The position numbers and the translations under genes are program-made. DNA of 64,000 nucleotides, taken from assembly GCA_026874595.1 (NCBI GenBank), contig CM049316.1, positions 31,915,339 to 31,979,338 of the forward strand, in the 5' to 3' direction. The notes beneath the pieces were generated by a model. The model saw only the letters and a list, made by a program, of their open reading frames with translations. It had not been told where the DNA came from and did no database searches. Each line of letters opens with the position of its first letter. Positions within the stretch are counted from its first letter, which is position 1. The stretch comes from Sipunculus nudus. Lineage: Eukaryota; Annelida; Sipuncula; Golfingiida; Sipunculidae. Shown here piece after piece: positions 12,401 through 24,784 of this stretch.

Positions 12401-14080
12401 TTAATGTATCAATACGTAAACCTGTTGAGCTTATCAATCGCGAATTTTAGGCATCGCTTTTTATTTGAATCAATAACCCCACCCTCTTGGTATTAATGCA
12501 TTATTTGTTGCTATCATCCGAATCCATCTACAGCAATCATAATTTGTACTGATATTGGAAAATTTCATTCATGAAAGTAAAATTCTGTCAGAGAAACGCC
12601 AGGGGATTACTATTAAGAACAAGAGTGAAAGATTTCCTCAAAAAATGCTAACGAACAACATATCTTTGGTTATCTTGCTTATAAGGTGGCATATGTTCTG
12701 CAAATAATTAGCAAAATAAACATTGAAGGCCTATTGTTGTGATAGGTAACGTTTACATGTTGCTCTTTACATTTTCTTATTCTTTTATTCATAGGATGGT
12801 TCAGTTTTCGACAGGAAATATTTTCATTATGACTTATATGTTCATAATTAAATAAATTGCATTTAATTACCTCGGTAAATTTCACAAATGCATGATACTT
12901 AAAGTGTTTAAGAATTTGTATCATATTTGAACCTAAAACTTAGCTATAGATGATGTTTTGGTTTCCATATTATCTGATTTACAGCTCTACACAATAAGAT
13001 AGATTTTATAATTTGCTACTAAGACACGTTGCTAATTTATTATTGATAAATCACTATCCATTCTTTTTTAATTTAAATAGGTCTTCTCCATAAAATGCAC
13101 CATGTTCACAAAAACCTTAACGTATTAACAGGTTCCGTCTGTTTCGCCGGAATATTTTGCGAGCTGTTACAAAAAAAAGCATTAGCAGTATTTTACAACG
13201 TGTACTTAACGGGTCATACCGGTTGTCTATTGGCAATTGAGGACTCAAGCAAATTTTGTTAAGGGCTGCCAGTGGTAAACCCCAAATTTGTGTTTGAAAC
13301 TCACCCGGTCATCAGCCATCACAAAGCCGATGTGTAAAAGTAAACACTGCAGCGGTTGAATGGGCTTTCTTCTGATAATAGAAAGCTTATGCACTCAGCA
13401 GTCTAAAGCTAATAATATGTTCATGCTCATGTCTCTTGAGCAAACTGTTGTTTTTTTAATGTAATTTTTAATTGTCGCATTATCATTTTGTGCTCTTGAA
13501 AATAATAGTAATTGTGCCTGTTTTAACAAAAGCTCTAATTGGGAGATAGGGTCCAATTTGTTAAGGATACCTTTGCTACAAAATAACAGTATTATGTTGT
13601 CCACAGTGAGGAAGAGTGATTCCAGCTCTCCCGACCTTTATATTTCTGTATATTGTAGTAAATTTAATATATTATAAATATTGCCGTTTTGTGGGTACGT
13701 TTCTAAAGCATGTTATATTGTTGCTTGATTTGATGTATTTCAGAGTTTGGTAGCCCTCAGATATCCATTATTTATGGACATTGTCTATGGACAATGGAAC
13801 AACATCCGAGGGGGCAGGTTTATATCCGTTTTTTTTATGGAATGTTGAAGTCATATTATTCCACAGAGGATTAATCCGAAAAAAAGAGTGATGTGGCGAC
13901 TGGTGTTTTCTTAAAGAATAGATCATGCTAGTGAAATAAATTAGATTTCGTGTTTATCTTAGTCAAATATTACTCAACAAACAATTTCGCATCTCATGTC
14001 AAATTACTTTCAGATGTTCAGAGTATTTTACATGTATATTTTTTAATGGATAAAGAATTTTAAATAACAATCCAGGGTTG
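12401..14080. repeat. Duplicated gene-flank sequence
   Basis: Parts match flanks of the other gene copies. 13085-13140 corresponds to 19486-19540 and 60401-60450. 13200-13420 contains the module around CCAGTGGTAAACCCC (13269-13288) that recurs near 19860, 23896, 25941, 28990 and 60737. Frames at 12679-12924 and 13395-13604 on the minus strand have no support as genes. Confidence 0.55.
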
Positions 14081-14084
14081 TTTT

Positions 14085-14088
<4 letters not shown>

Positions 14089-14138
<50 letters not shown>
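14089..14138. repeat. (TA)n microsatellite
   Basis: Uninterrupted AT dinucleotides for about 50 bases. Confidence 0.97.
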
Positions 14139-14139
<1 letters not shown>

Positions 14140-14140
<1 letters not shown>

Positions 14141-14998
14141 CCCGATCTTACAGGATTACCTCTTGCTCTTCAATTTCACAATACAAAGTTTGATATATAT
14201 ACAAGCCTAAACCATATACACTTGATTATGCATGCCCCACTTAGAGAGAGGCATCAGAAATACCTGATGTTTTGTTTTAATTATTTTTGGGCCATCTGGG
14301 GAAATCTGTGCTACATGCTGGAACTTCCAGAGGTCCACCATAGGCCATATTTGGTGTGAAAAGAATAACATGACTAGTCCGGGAGTACACTCAGGAAGAT
14401 CTGTACTGTTTAGACTGTCTGCTTTGGACAACGGTCACGTTTAACCGTTTTATTTTCTGTTCCTGTAGAAAGTTGATTATAAACGCGTCAGGCTTCATCC
14501 TTGGATGACCACGTATTTTCCTTGGCCAAAGAGGTTTGGAAAAGTTCAAGTGATAATATCGTATCCGAGACAAGGTCTGGCGGACCGATGGAATATAAAA
14601 AGATCCATCGTGAATCAGTATTTCATCCGACATCTTGACCTCAGCATATGTCGGCTCTATCAGGACCAGAATTTTTCATATCCGAACGTATACCGAAATT
14701 TATCTGAAACCAAGCGGCAGTAACTCGGGATATATAGGTAGGAAAGGCTAGTAACCCGGAATGTAACATAAAAAAGCATTAAGATAGTTTGAACCTGTCA
14801 TTTAACCGGCATTCGACCGTGAATCTTGCTAATTCTTAGTAAATCTGCCCGGTTATGTCCCGTTCAATCTGGCCTATCGATGAAGTGATTTCAGCTTACC
14901 GATGGAAGTCCTTAAATCGATTTCATATTATCCCTTGGAGTAACTTAAGTCGATTTTTGATTACTACCTAGTAATCAAAGCGTCAAAAATAAAATGGC
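14140..14998. other. No recognisable feature
   Basis: Overlapping frames on both strands (14207-14723) are open, but none has a recognisable motif. A decayed mobile-element fragment is possible. Confidence 0.3.

Positions 14999-15051
<53 letters not shown>
14999..15051. repeat. (TA)n followed by (TG)n compound microsatellite
   Basis: TA dinucleotides to about 15019, then TG dinucleotides to 15051. Confidence 0.97.
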
Positions 15052-15052
<1 letters not shown>

Positions 15053-15059
15053 TTTTGTC

Positions 15060-15950
15060 TTTCTATAGTATCTCTTATACAGCTCAATAGAGAAGAATAC
15101 ATGTCACACTTTGATAAAATAAGGCCTCCTTATAAAATATTCTTTAATGAATCATTTCCCTTTTATTATCTGTGTCGACTTCATTTGCTTGGTAGAAAGT
15201 TTAATTTAATGTTTTGATTTGAGTTAGTATTTCCCAAGCTAGCGTTTTATTTTACAAAATCATACGAATGTCTACCATAATTTCTGTCCAGTTATTAAAC
15301 GTATGTGTTACAAACCTGATATTACCTTTGAGCATTACGTTAAACACCCCACCCCACCCCCGAGTTTCCCCTATAAGGGGCCTGCGAGTGGTTATAGTGG
15401 CTGTATGGGTGTCATATTAATCTTACACTTATCACCACAGATAATCTGAAAGAGATCTCAAGAAAAATAACGGCAATATCTGAAAGGTTATTAAGCTAAG
15501 TATTGCACTTGATTCTACAATATTTGCCGGCAGCCAGATTGTATATAACAGGAGTCTAAATTTGAAAGCTCACATCATTTTATTATTGTCAATCTTCTCA
15601 TATAAATTGTGTAAATTAAAATCTCCAATTGTGCTCTGGTGCCATGCATGTCTATTAATTCAATGGAGCTGGTGTTCCTGTTAGCATCAATCGCCATCAT
15701 GAATGTTAAAATTCCCAAGTTGAAATTACAGATTGTCCCGTGCTAAGATAGGTCTGAAGCTCTCTTAATTAGGCACCAATCATCGCTGTAAATTGGATAT
15801 GATAAACGTATCTCTTTAAGATTTAATTAGTCTTCCGAATCGGCGTAGCTGTAGCTGTTCAAGGCATTTGACTGTGTGTTAAGGGTAGTGTTTAACACAC
15901 TTATAATTTGTTTTCAGTGGGCACAATTGATTAAAACACAGTAGCATCTG
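15060..15950. other. No recognisable feature
   Basis: No exon, RNA gene or repeat signature could be seen. The right end (from about 15850) probably belongs to the 3' flank of the split gene copy that follows. Confidence 0.4.
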
Positions 15951-15959
15951 GAATAAAGA

Positions 15960-16085
15960 TGATATTGTTATCTGTCTTATCGTTTCTAATGCCATACGCC
16001 TTATATTTATTGGATGATCCTGATAATGAAATCAGACCAAAAAATTGTCACAGCGATACATCGTGTCCGCTGGTCAGACTTTGTA
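15960..16085 (-). pseudogene. 3' part of a split copy of the small membrane-protein gene
   Basis: The minus strand here reads RTRCIAVTIFWSDFIIRII just before a stop. This matches the C-terminal helix of the intact gene (WWTRVVALLLTGIGLIIRII) and of the 23.0 kb copy (WWARGIAVALFRVGFIIRI). The 5' part of the same copy lies at 18590-18735, about 2.5 kb away, separated by repeat sequence. About 100 bp of the middle of the gene is not found on either side. Confidence 0.65.
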
Positions 16086-18590
16086 CCTTTTTAGCGAACC
16101 TGTGAGCTTATGCGATGGTGCGGCGTCGTCCGTCGTGCGTCGTGTGTCGTGTGTCGTGCGTCGTGCGTCGTCTGTACGTTAACCATAGCTATCTCGAAAA
16201 CGGCAGGAGTTAGCATCATCAATTTTTTTTGCAAATAATCAGTCGTCCAAAAAACTATATCGGATTTTGTTTATTTTTTTTTCTAACTGCATTTTCTTAG
16301 ATTTTATAGGGAAAAAGCTAAAAAAGCTAAAATCTTCTTCTCCGAAATTGTCCAGCCAAATTGTTCAATATTTCACAGAAATGATCCCTGGAACAATCTT
16401 TCTCAAGTTTGTTCGAATGGTTTCAGTTTGGAGATTTAAGGCCGAGTGACAGTAGGTTGAACTTTGTTAACTGAGCGAAAAAGCATATTAAAATTTAAAT
16501 CTCAGAAACAGCTGGAGCTATCATCACCAAATGTTATGACAATGTTGGACACATAGGTCATATCTAAAATTGAGGTATTGGTGGCGCCACCTGCATGGGC
16601 ATTCTTTTGTACGGGGTCATTAGTGCCTGTATCACACTGAGGGCTACTAAAAACTTCTTCTCTGAAACCATATGACCAAAATGTTTAATGTCGCACAGAA
16701 TTGATCCTAGGGTAGTGCTTTCTGGAGTTTGTTCAAATAGTCTCTTTTCAGTGACTTTTGGCTAAGTTATGGGAAGCTGAATTTAGTCATATACCATAAC
16801 AGCCCATTTTAGCTCAGTGGCTACAAAGATCTTCTTCTCAAAAACCACTGGGCCAAATTCTTAAATCTCACACATCAATTATCCTCAGATGTTGATAATT
16901 CAAGTTTGTTCCAATGGTTTTGGTTCAGTGATTTTTGGCTGAGTTATGGAGAGCTTAACTTAGACATTTTTCTGTATTTTCCCATATGAGTTATAAACCT
17001 GTGAAGCGTTTTTTCGACTGATGCCACTGAAGCCAGTTTGGTAAATATTTTACAAGAATAATTCCTACAATAATTCTTATAATAATTGTCATTTACGGTT
17101 CAATATGAATGATTTTTGGCTGAATTATGGTGATTGAATTGAGTCATTTTACCATATATGTTAGCTTTGTGATGCTGTTACATCTAGCCTGGCACCAGTT
17201 AATCGCATCTATTACATCATGCCACTAGACATTTAGATTTTAGGTTATCTTTGGTAAATACTGATAAAAAGTTTTTTTAAAAGCTTTTAAAACAATTTCG
17301 ATTTATGATTTCAGTTAATCATCATACCAGGCAATGTTACATTCATGGATATTCAGCTCTCTGTGGCTATATAAAGACAACTGTACATGGATTATAAATT
17401 ATTGGTATCCCTACTCAACTTAATTCAAGAATTTGCAATCAATGAGATATATCTGTATTTTAATTTTGCATTCAGTATGCATCTGTAATAATTTTACATA
17501 TATTCCTGATTTCTTTTTTATAAAAAGTCAGCTGACAAGCATTTTGTATTGGGAAAATAAAATTCAAAATTATTTCAAGTAGGGACCATTTTTGTGTTCA
17601 GATGGCAGCACTTGGTTTCCAATGGCAGATTGCCAGTGCCTTGATGTTGGCCATTAGCCAAGGTGATGTCAGCTCTATAAATAGTTTCGGCACAGTGCCA
17701 GGATTGGAAGAAGTGCAGCCAGGTATAGGTTAAGAGTTCACTCAGTGCAGTAGCTGCATTCTATTTATAGCTTGGCAGACTGCTCAATGCATCATATTTG
17801 GCACCAAAGTTCAGCCTGAATCTATTTATAGCTTTGGCAGACTGCCAGCTGTGTCAGATTATGCATCAGGTCAAGAGTTCACTCAGTGGAGCCAGGTACA
17901 GGTCAAAAGTTCACTCAGTCTAGCCAGGTGCAGGTCAAGAGTTCACTCAGTGCAGTAGCTTGAGGCAGTAATTTCTCACAGGTCACTCGGGGGCAACTGC
18001 CTTACTCACCTAAGCCTTGTCAGCCCAGTACATCAAACTCTGGGGAAGTTTGACCTGTCTATGCGTCTTTGGTGGTATTCTCATTTACAAGACAGGTGGT
18101 GCCACGTACATTGACTTTTGCACAGTGTATGTGCCTGCTTATTTCTACAGAGGAATTTGATATATCAGCCTGAAATTGGGCATATTTATACATATCGGAT
18201 AGCTTTGTCGTATACAAGACATGTGGTACCACCTACAATAATTTTTGCACAATGTGAATCCCTGTTTATTTCTCAGGAGGGGTTTGATATATCAGTCTGA
18301 AAATTGTTATATGTGTATATCTCTGATAGCTTTATTGTATAAAAGACTGGTGGTGCCAGCTAGAATCGTTTTTGTGTTGTGTGCACCCATGCCAGAATTT
18401 CAGCAGTGATGTTTGCGTAATTGTTTCTTATTCAAAATGTTTAGTACTTGCATTGTTCATTTACATGAAAAGTAATGGTCCAGCATTGAAGCATTATACC
18501 TGGTGTATTTCCCAATGCACAGGTTCGCATTAGGCCTTTAGGCCTTGTTTGATACCGCAAGATTCAACATTTCACCAGTTTTGGTAAAAA
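16086..18590. repeat. Composite repeat inserted into a gene copy
   Basis: It starts near AGCGAACCTGTGAGCTTA, followed by a GTCGTGC-type tandem run (16124-16175) and CTATCTCGAAAAC. The middle has several diverged units with TTCTTCTC(Y)RAA and TGATTTTTGGCTGA. It has GGTGGCGCCACC at 16580, and the right part has CTGAAATT..GCATAT units like those at 8.9-10.1 kb. At 17726-17965 a short unit containing GTCAAGAGTTCACTCAGTG recurs four times. Its position between two halves of one gene copy indicates insertion, although the exact ends are uncertain. Confidence 0.65.
16124..16175. repeat. GTCGTGC/GTCGTGT short tandem repeat
   Basis: About seven degenerate 7-base units beginning GTCGT lie at the left end of the composite repeat. 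Confidence 0.85.
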
Positions 18591-18735
18591 CAGGAAATTA
18601 CCATGCTTATAAATACAATGTTTGACCAAATGCACCCAAGAATCCATTCAGGTGAGTTGTAGAATGGCGCGAACAGCAGAGATTCACAATGGCCGAAATT
18701 TCGCCAATACTCTATTTAAGTTATGGAACATTTTT
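18590..18735 (-). pseudogene. 5' part of the split membrane-protein gene copy
   Basis: On the minus strand the frame reads SIGEISAIVNLCCSR, aligned with EFVAEIFAIANICCSE of the intact gene. An in-frame TAG lies just upstream of this stretch and the expected start is not in frame, so this copy could not be made even before the insertion of the 16.1-18.6 kb repeat. The conserved upstream block follows directly at 18741. Confidence 0.65.
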
Positions 18736-18740
18736 AGCTT

Positions 18741-18900
18741 GTAAACGATATTACCGCTATCTCTCGTATCAAAGAAAATGTAAAGTCTCTGCTAGCTGTT
18801 TGCCAATATGTTAGTTTACTCAGTTGTAGACTTGCTACATTTCTATTTGTTTATGATGACGTAACGTAGACATATGCCCGTGGACCACCGGTGAGCCAAT
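18741..18900 (-). promoter_or_regulatory. Conserved upstream region of the split gene copy
   Basis: Begins GTAAACGATATTACCGC, continues with an AAAGAAAATGT segment, and holds GATGACGTAACG at 18855-18866, a CRE-like site found at the matching place upstream of the 12.1 kb copy. The intact gene has CACGTAACG there. Confidence 0.5.
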
Positions 18901-19029
18901 CTTTGCACTTATAGGTTAATCTAAACAACAGAGTCCCCTTTTTTGCAAGCATATCTTTTACATTAAAATTTCACACTGAATTAAACTTAGTCTGTTTCGA
19001 GAATTTAGATGTGCCGTTCGTGCATACTG

Positions 19030-20147
19030 GCGACATATTCCGTGTTGCGTATGGACCAGTTAGGTAGAAAATAAATAAAACAATCTTAATGAGGTATTAT
19101 AATTGGTCCCGATGTCCATTAAACAATTTTTATTATTTTCTCTGTGGCCCAACATTCAGGAATTGTTCTCTCACGGAAACTTCGGGGTACGATTATCCAA
19201 AGGAGTTGAAGCTTTCCCCGAATGCTAATGAAAGACAAGTCATTCATTACCTATTTATATCTGCCATATGTCAAACGAAAATGAGCAAAATAAACTCTGC
19301 CCATATACAATGTTACGGTAATTTTTTCACACATTAAGCTTCAAGCATTGTTTTGCGAAACCTGATGTCACATGAAATAGGCTAGTTAAATCCATAAGAG
19401 TGTACGAATGTCCATGTTATTTTTTGCTAATTGCCCATCGATACACCATATTCCCTTTATACATGTTTGTGAGCCTTCACTCGCTTGATTTATAGGTTTT
19501 CTGTATATAACCCCCCCCCCCCCCCCATGTTAACAAAATCATAACATATAAAAAAAGTCATATTACGGCTACATGCTGCGCCGTGCCAAGTTAGCGCTTC
19601 ATTTAATGTCGTTCTAACTTGAGGAAAACTGCAATACATGCACTTGCACTCTGAACTTTTCTGATCTCTGACCTCAACATTCGCAGAAAGAATTTCACCA
19701 ATGCTAGTCAAATCCACATGTATACACCGCCTTATATGATTGTTTTGACATTCCGCATAAAACGAAAAGCATTTGCAGTATTTGGACAACTTGTACCGGG
19801 TAATGTCATTTTTTAATTGACCAATTTAGAAAGTTTCTTACACATGTTTTGTTAAGTCCTTACCAGTGGTTATTCGGAAACGCATGTCGAAAAATCCACC
19901 CTGTATCAACCACAAAAAGGCCTATGTGTAAAAGAAAAGAAAACCGCGGCGATCTTAGGTTAATGGCCTTTCCTTTGATAATACAGAGGGCATGCACTAA
20001 GCGATCAAGGGTTATGGCATATGTTTTTTTCTAGTGTTTCTGTCAGCAAAACGTGATATTTTTTTGAAGGTGTAAAAGGGCCTTTTCTAAAATCCGTCGA
20101 TTATTGATTCCATGATGCAAGGGCTATTAATTGTGTTTATATTCATG
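19030..20147. repeat. Duplicated flank block (partner 59755-61065), left part
   Basis: Ordered matches to 59755-61065 include CCAGTTAGGTAGAAAA, GAATGCTAATGAA.GACAAGTC, CTGATGTCACATGAAAT, GCTGCGCCGTGC followed by GTTAGCGCTTCA, and the module near 19860. A third copy appears to start at about 63600 and run off the window. Frames at 19089, 19490 and 19849 are not kept between copies and are not called as genes. A C-run of 15-16 bases lies at about 19510. Confidence 0.75.
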
Positions 20148-21100
20148 TAGGGCTAGGTATCGGTCCGCCTCTTCCGATACAATACGTATTGCGTTACAGT
20201 TAATTCGATACCGATACGTATTGACGATACGTTCATTTTTCTTTTAATTTCTAAATAAAAGCTCTTTTTCTTGTTTATATATAATTTTTTGTATTTTAAA
20301 ATAAAATATATTTATTATGCTATGCGCTTAAGCAGCTTAAGGTTGATATTAGATAGATAATCAGACCCAGTTGATTATAATTATCTAATCAAGACTACCA
20401 AAATCTGGATCTTCTTTGTGCCTTTAGCTCCCCCCCCCCCCCCTCCCCCGTTGCACAAATACGTTTGGTGGGGAAGATCATAGGCTGTGTTTTTATGTCA
20501 TGTAATTACATAGTTTTGTATATTTCTGTGAATATGAATCCCATTAGTCACTCTCCTGTTTGTACAGGATTTGTCCACAGGCTTTAACCATTTATTTGAC
20601 ATCTGATGTCAAACACGGGAGTTCCGAGTAACCTATGACTTGCTTAAAATTAATCAGACTTGAGATATTTATTTGTATGTAAGTAAATGTATTTTGATTA
20701 TTATTTATAATATTTTTAATTATTTAATTTTAAATAATGTATGATTAGATTGTGGTCGGTCATAATAGCCTATGGTTAATGTTTTCTTTGTTTGTAAAAA
20801 CCGTCATAAAATAAAATATTTGTATTATATCGAATTGTCAGAATCATTCTCCTATTATCACTCACATGTGCCAGCTTGTCATGAAAGTACTGATGTGCAT
20901 GCGTATATACATTTATTAACAAGTCTTAACAGTGTATTTAAATTTATAAATCGTCATGGTTATATTTAAAGTTAGAGTTATATCCCTATGCATTAGCAAT
21001 CAATCGATACGACCAATACAGCATGCAACGCATTTCGATTATCGTATCGACGTCGTGTATTGATTCGTATCGATATATCGATATGTTGATACAGCCCTAA
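20148..21100. mobile_element. hAT-like MITE with TAGGGCT termini
   Basis: The element begins TAGGGCTAGGTATCGG and ends with TACAGCCCTA(A), the complement of TTAGGGCTGTA. Both ends are rich in ATCGATAC-like repeats. The flanks carry ATATTCATG on both sides (20139-20147 and 21100-21108), consistent with an 8-bp target-site duplication with one ambiguous base. The paralogous block has the uninterrupted site TTATATTCATGTATTTATAA near 61060-61080. Length is about 950 bp, there is no transposase frame, and a C-run lies at about 20431. hAT is the family best matching the 8-bp duplication and terminal motif. Confidence 0.75.
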
Positions 21101-22830
21101 TATTCATGTGCCTATAACAATTGGGGTTGCAAAATGACCAGAACACAGTCAACATGGGTATCTGGCTGTACGTCAGTTGAACCTGTGTTTTGCAATGGCG
21201 TTTTGTAGCTATGGACCTCCCAGGTTCTTCACATATATAACCAACAACAATCAGATACATATTGTTTGTCTGTTTGTCAAGACGTGTGTATAAGCCTTAT
21301 ATAATTACATCTTGTAGATAAACAAAGCCACACATAATTTTTAAGCACCTTACCCTACAATACCTAGAATTCTTTAATATGTACGCACTGAGACAGAAAT
21401 CACATGATTTTTTTGGAGAACACATGTAAAAAGCTATCTTTAACTGGCACATCATACATTTTGTTCAAGGGCATAAAGGGGTTTAATCAAATAATTTTAA
21501 CGTATTTTAATCAGATTCTATAATCTTTCACCTAATGTTTCATTTCTCAAATAGGAATCAGATGGGGACAGGAATAAATAAAAGTCCATGATATAAAGGC
21601 AATTTATAAAAGGCCATCAAAAGCAATGTCTTTTTAATGTTATAATCATAATATATTATAAATGTTTCAGTTTTTAGGGAGGTACATATCAATCTGGTGA
21701 TTCGGGGTGATTTTCTCCTAAAGTCTGCAAGATCAAAAAAATTTGTGGTAGCTTCGCCTTCACAGACCTTTATTAAGCGAGCCACGGTGGTGTCTATATC
21801 AATTAATGATTAAGGCTGCAAATGTTCAGGTCAAAATGACAAATGCCAATCGAATTACACGAACAAACTGTAAACAATACACTATTTCCACACCGTATAA
21901 ACAAGATATATGCCTTTTATTGATTCGTCGATGCCTTCCCGGCAATGCCAATCAATCGGTATAAACTGACACCAGACGTCATTTGATTGGTTCACTTGCC
22001 TTGTTTATTTATAATGACTCCAGAACGACTTGCGAATCAAGGACTTTTAAAGCGTATCTTCAACGTACTTGATGGTGTGAAAAGGCAAATGTCCACTTTT
22101 TTAGAGTCTATGGACAAATTGCTTTACTGTTTTATTATCTTGACTTAGAAATTAAAACATATGACCCTGGCATGACATATGACCCTGGCAAAAAAAAAAG
22201 CTTTGGCCATCGAATAATATATGGGGAAACGTTAAATGTATATTTCTCAATTTAAGGTACGCATGGCTCACGCGATACGTCCCGCAGACCTAACTTTGGT
22301 GCATTCATCACAGACAATAAACTATAACACAAAGTTTACATAGACATGTTTTCATAATAAAAATATACACATACCATTTCTTACGTACACATTAAAGCTC
22401 ATGCTTATAATTATTTTACTTTGCTTATTTCGAGACTTATCGTAGCTATGCGGTTCACAAACTTACATATATTAAAATAAATAAATGTCATTCAATTGCT
22501 AGCTTGAAATACAGTGCCAGTAGAGAACTGAGCCAGATTTGTAGCCCTATCGAAAATATAGCACAGGTAACATGTTAAGTTTCATGACTTGTCCGTGCCT
22601 TCTGTGGATCTTCACTATCAGAAACGGTCTCAGCGAATAGAAAAAAAGGCACACTACAAATAGCCATTTAAAAATTGTACAGTTCGTGCATAACTCTTAT
22701 TTAACCTTTGTTAAATCTCACACGGTGTTTCTCATGCGTCCTCCAGGTGTCGTTGGAGTGAAAATAATTTCACATATCTGAATCCGGGACTACCTGCTTC
22801 TCCGTGGAGTCCATGATTCCTGATCCTTTA
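21101..22830. repeat. Duplicated flank block (partner 61080-62720), right part
   Basis: Continues the match after the MITE. AGAACACAGTCAACATGGGT corresponds to 61100. AATGATTAAGGCT (21807) corresponds to 61574. CAAGATATATGCCTTT corresponds to 61676. GGTGTCGTTGGAGT (22747) corresponds to 62627, and TGGAGTCCAT (22805) to 62692. The last part is equivalent to sequence just downstream of the intact gene, so it includes the former 3' flank of the broken copy at 23.1 kb. Confidence 0.75.
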
Positions 22831-22896
22831 ATAAGCACAATGTTTTCCCACATCAACATTGTTCAAAAATGAAAAATACCCCTGCAATATGAGTAT

Positions 22897-23256
22897 TTAT
22901 TCTAATTTCGCATTCCTTCTGTTGAGTAGATGATCCTCTGGTATCAAACTGGTATTTTTATCTGTACTATGCTTTCTAATCCCATACGCCTGGTGTTCTA
23001 TCGAAGATCCTGATAATGAAACCAACCCGAAAGAGTGCCACAGCAATACCTCTTGCCCACCAGTTGGCCTTTTTAACTTCATTGATGTCAGTATGGGTAA
23101 TAAATAAATATGATCATGCTTAATTTTAATGAATGTCCCAATCCACCAGCAAATCAGATGAAGTGACATTTTGGATGGGTCTGAAGGAAAGGAATCCACA
23201 ATATTCACGATGGCCGAGACCAAGGCAAAACTCTCTGGAAGTAACGACCAATACAT
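22897..23256 (-). pseudogene. Frameshifted copy of the small membrane-protein gene
   Basis: The minus-strand frame opens with MYWSLLPESFALVSAIVNI, clearly similar to MHWALLPEFVAEIFAIANI of the intact gene at 62833-63150, and keeps WWIGTFI where that gene has FWYIGFSI. The frame then departs. The conserved tail (EVKKANWWARGIAVALF, then FIIRI) is found in another frame at about 22985-23070. The start-to-WW distance is about 65 codons instead of 84, so roughly 57 bp with most of helix 3 is gone. Although open for 119 codons, the second half is out of frame, and I read it as a pseudogene. The start and the upstream block are well preserved, so transcription is possible. Confidence 0.7.
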
Positions 23257-23269
23257 TTTCCTTCAGAGA

Positions 23270-23405
23270 TTGTCAACGATATCACCGCTTTGTCTGGTAT
23301 GAAACAAAATGTAAAAGCTAACCGCTTATGATATGCCAATTCACTCAGTTGTAAACGTGTTACCTTTCTATTGGCTGATGATCATGTCAGGTAGACACTT
23401 ACCAA
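23270..23405 (-). promoter_or_regulatory. Conserved upstream region of the 23.1 kb copy
   Basis: Matches 63167-63310 nearly base for base in places (CAACGATATCACCGCT, TTGGCTGATGATCA). An inverted CCAAT box (ATTGG) lies at 23370-23374. The CRE-like site of the other copies has decayed to ATCATGTCAGG. Confidence 0.5.
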
Positions 23406-24020
23406 TAAAACGTAGCAAGTAAACCAACAAGCAAAACTGTTTCGTAATCTGTAAGGCCACGAAAACAAATTTTCTATGGAATCGCTCTTCTTATTGTTCA
23501 GGGTTTACTTTTGATCAGCAAGAATGACTAAACCTCAGTATTAATGTTGTTTTTGCTATTCTTGTCTAAATTCCTTCAGAGAAATCCTGTTTGGCTACAC
23601 TGGTTTGCGCCGAATTATTTGTAAACCTGTGACTTTTTGCAACCTGTGACTTTGTGCGGTTAAACTGGGGGCAAACTTCAAGAATGTACTTTGACCTCTT
23701 CTGATCTCTTATCTATACATTCCCAGAATGTATGTCACCCGTGCGTGTTACAGATGCATACAAACCTAGACCCCATACATGGTTGTACATGGCATGCAAC
23801 ATTAACAAGAATATCATTTGCAGTATTTGAAAACCCCTACTTGACGGTACATGCCCACTGAGGATATCATTTCGCCCAAGTTTTGTTATGTGTTGGCCAG
23901 TAGTAAACCCGAAGTGCATGTTGCAAAGTCCGTTCGTTTTCAAAGACAGAAAAGCCAGTATGATCACAGCGGTTAGTTTAACGGGTGTCCATGCACTCAG
24001 CAATCAAGGGATAATAGACT
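23406..24020. repeat. Duplicated gene-flank sequence
   Basis: 23450-23590 matches 63357-63485 (AAGGCCAC.AAAACAAATT, TTCTTGTCTAAA, CCTTCAGAGAAATC). 23896-23920 carries the AGTAAACCCGAA module. The 96-codon minus frame at 23713-24003 begins with a signal-peptide-like stretch, but it is not open in any other copy of this module, so I do not call it a gene. Confidence 0.6.
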
Positions 24021-24784
24021 ATGTTCATTCTTGTTCCCAATCAATAAAATGCAGTTGCTTTTATTGATGAAAACTCCAATTGCCACGTCATGCTTGTACG
24101 TTCACGAGCATGATTGTGTTAATATGAATTAATGTTACACATTTTAATCAGCTTCCATGTTCGTTTTTCTAGCTTGTTTCATTTACTTACAGGAAACAAT
24201 TAGGAACAGAAATTAATATAAGTACAAAAGCAGGTCATAGAAGTCCCTCTTAACATTGTGTAAATATTGTATTATTTTAATAAATCATAAAAAAAGTTTT
24301 TTGTGTATATGCATGTAATATCCTGCATTTTATATTGTTGCTTAGGTGTTTTTCCCGGAGTATGCATTTCGGAGAATCTATGCAAACTGTGAAAAGCCCT
24401 ATGACTGCATCAAATTATTACCTACAGTTAGAATCATGATGATCGGCCCTACAGGTCTTTGCTTATGTGTGCGTCTCTTGTGACTGATATATGTATGTAA
24501 ATAATATAGTTCAATAGTGAAACTCCTTCCTGTGGACAATATATTAAGCGGACTATCCACTTATGCGAACATTGAATCTAAGACTTGTCTATATATCATA
24601 TTTATAGGTATCCATTCACATAACTTTTGAAAAATAATTTATGTGATTGCTGGCTCACACTGTGTAGTTGTTTTTAGACCTCTGTGAAGGATGTATGAAC
24701 TTGTTTATCAACAACATGTTTGTTAACCCAGCATTGTTGAAGAACGGGAAAAACATGTAATCTGTTAAAATAATTTGTGATTAG

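Noticed and set aside
19490-19789. 99-codon minus-strand frame
   Set aside because: The equivalent stretch at 60.4-60.7 kb is not open in this frame, and the frame runs through a C-homopolymer.
23713-24003. 96-codon minus-strand frame starting with a signal-peptide-like stretch
   Set aside because: The same module occurs at 13.3, 19.9, 25.9, 29.0 and 60.7 kb without a matching open frame, so the frame is chance.
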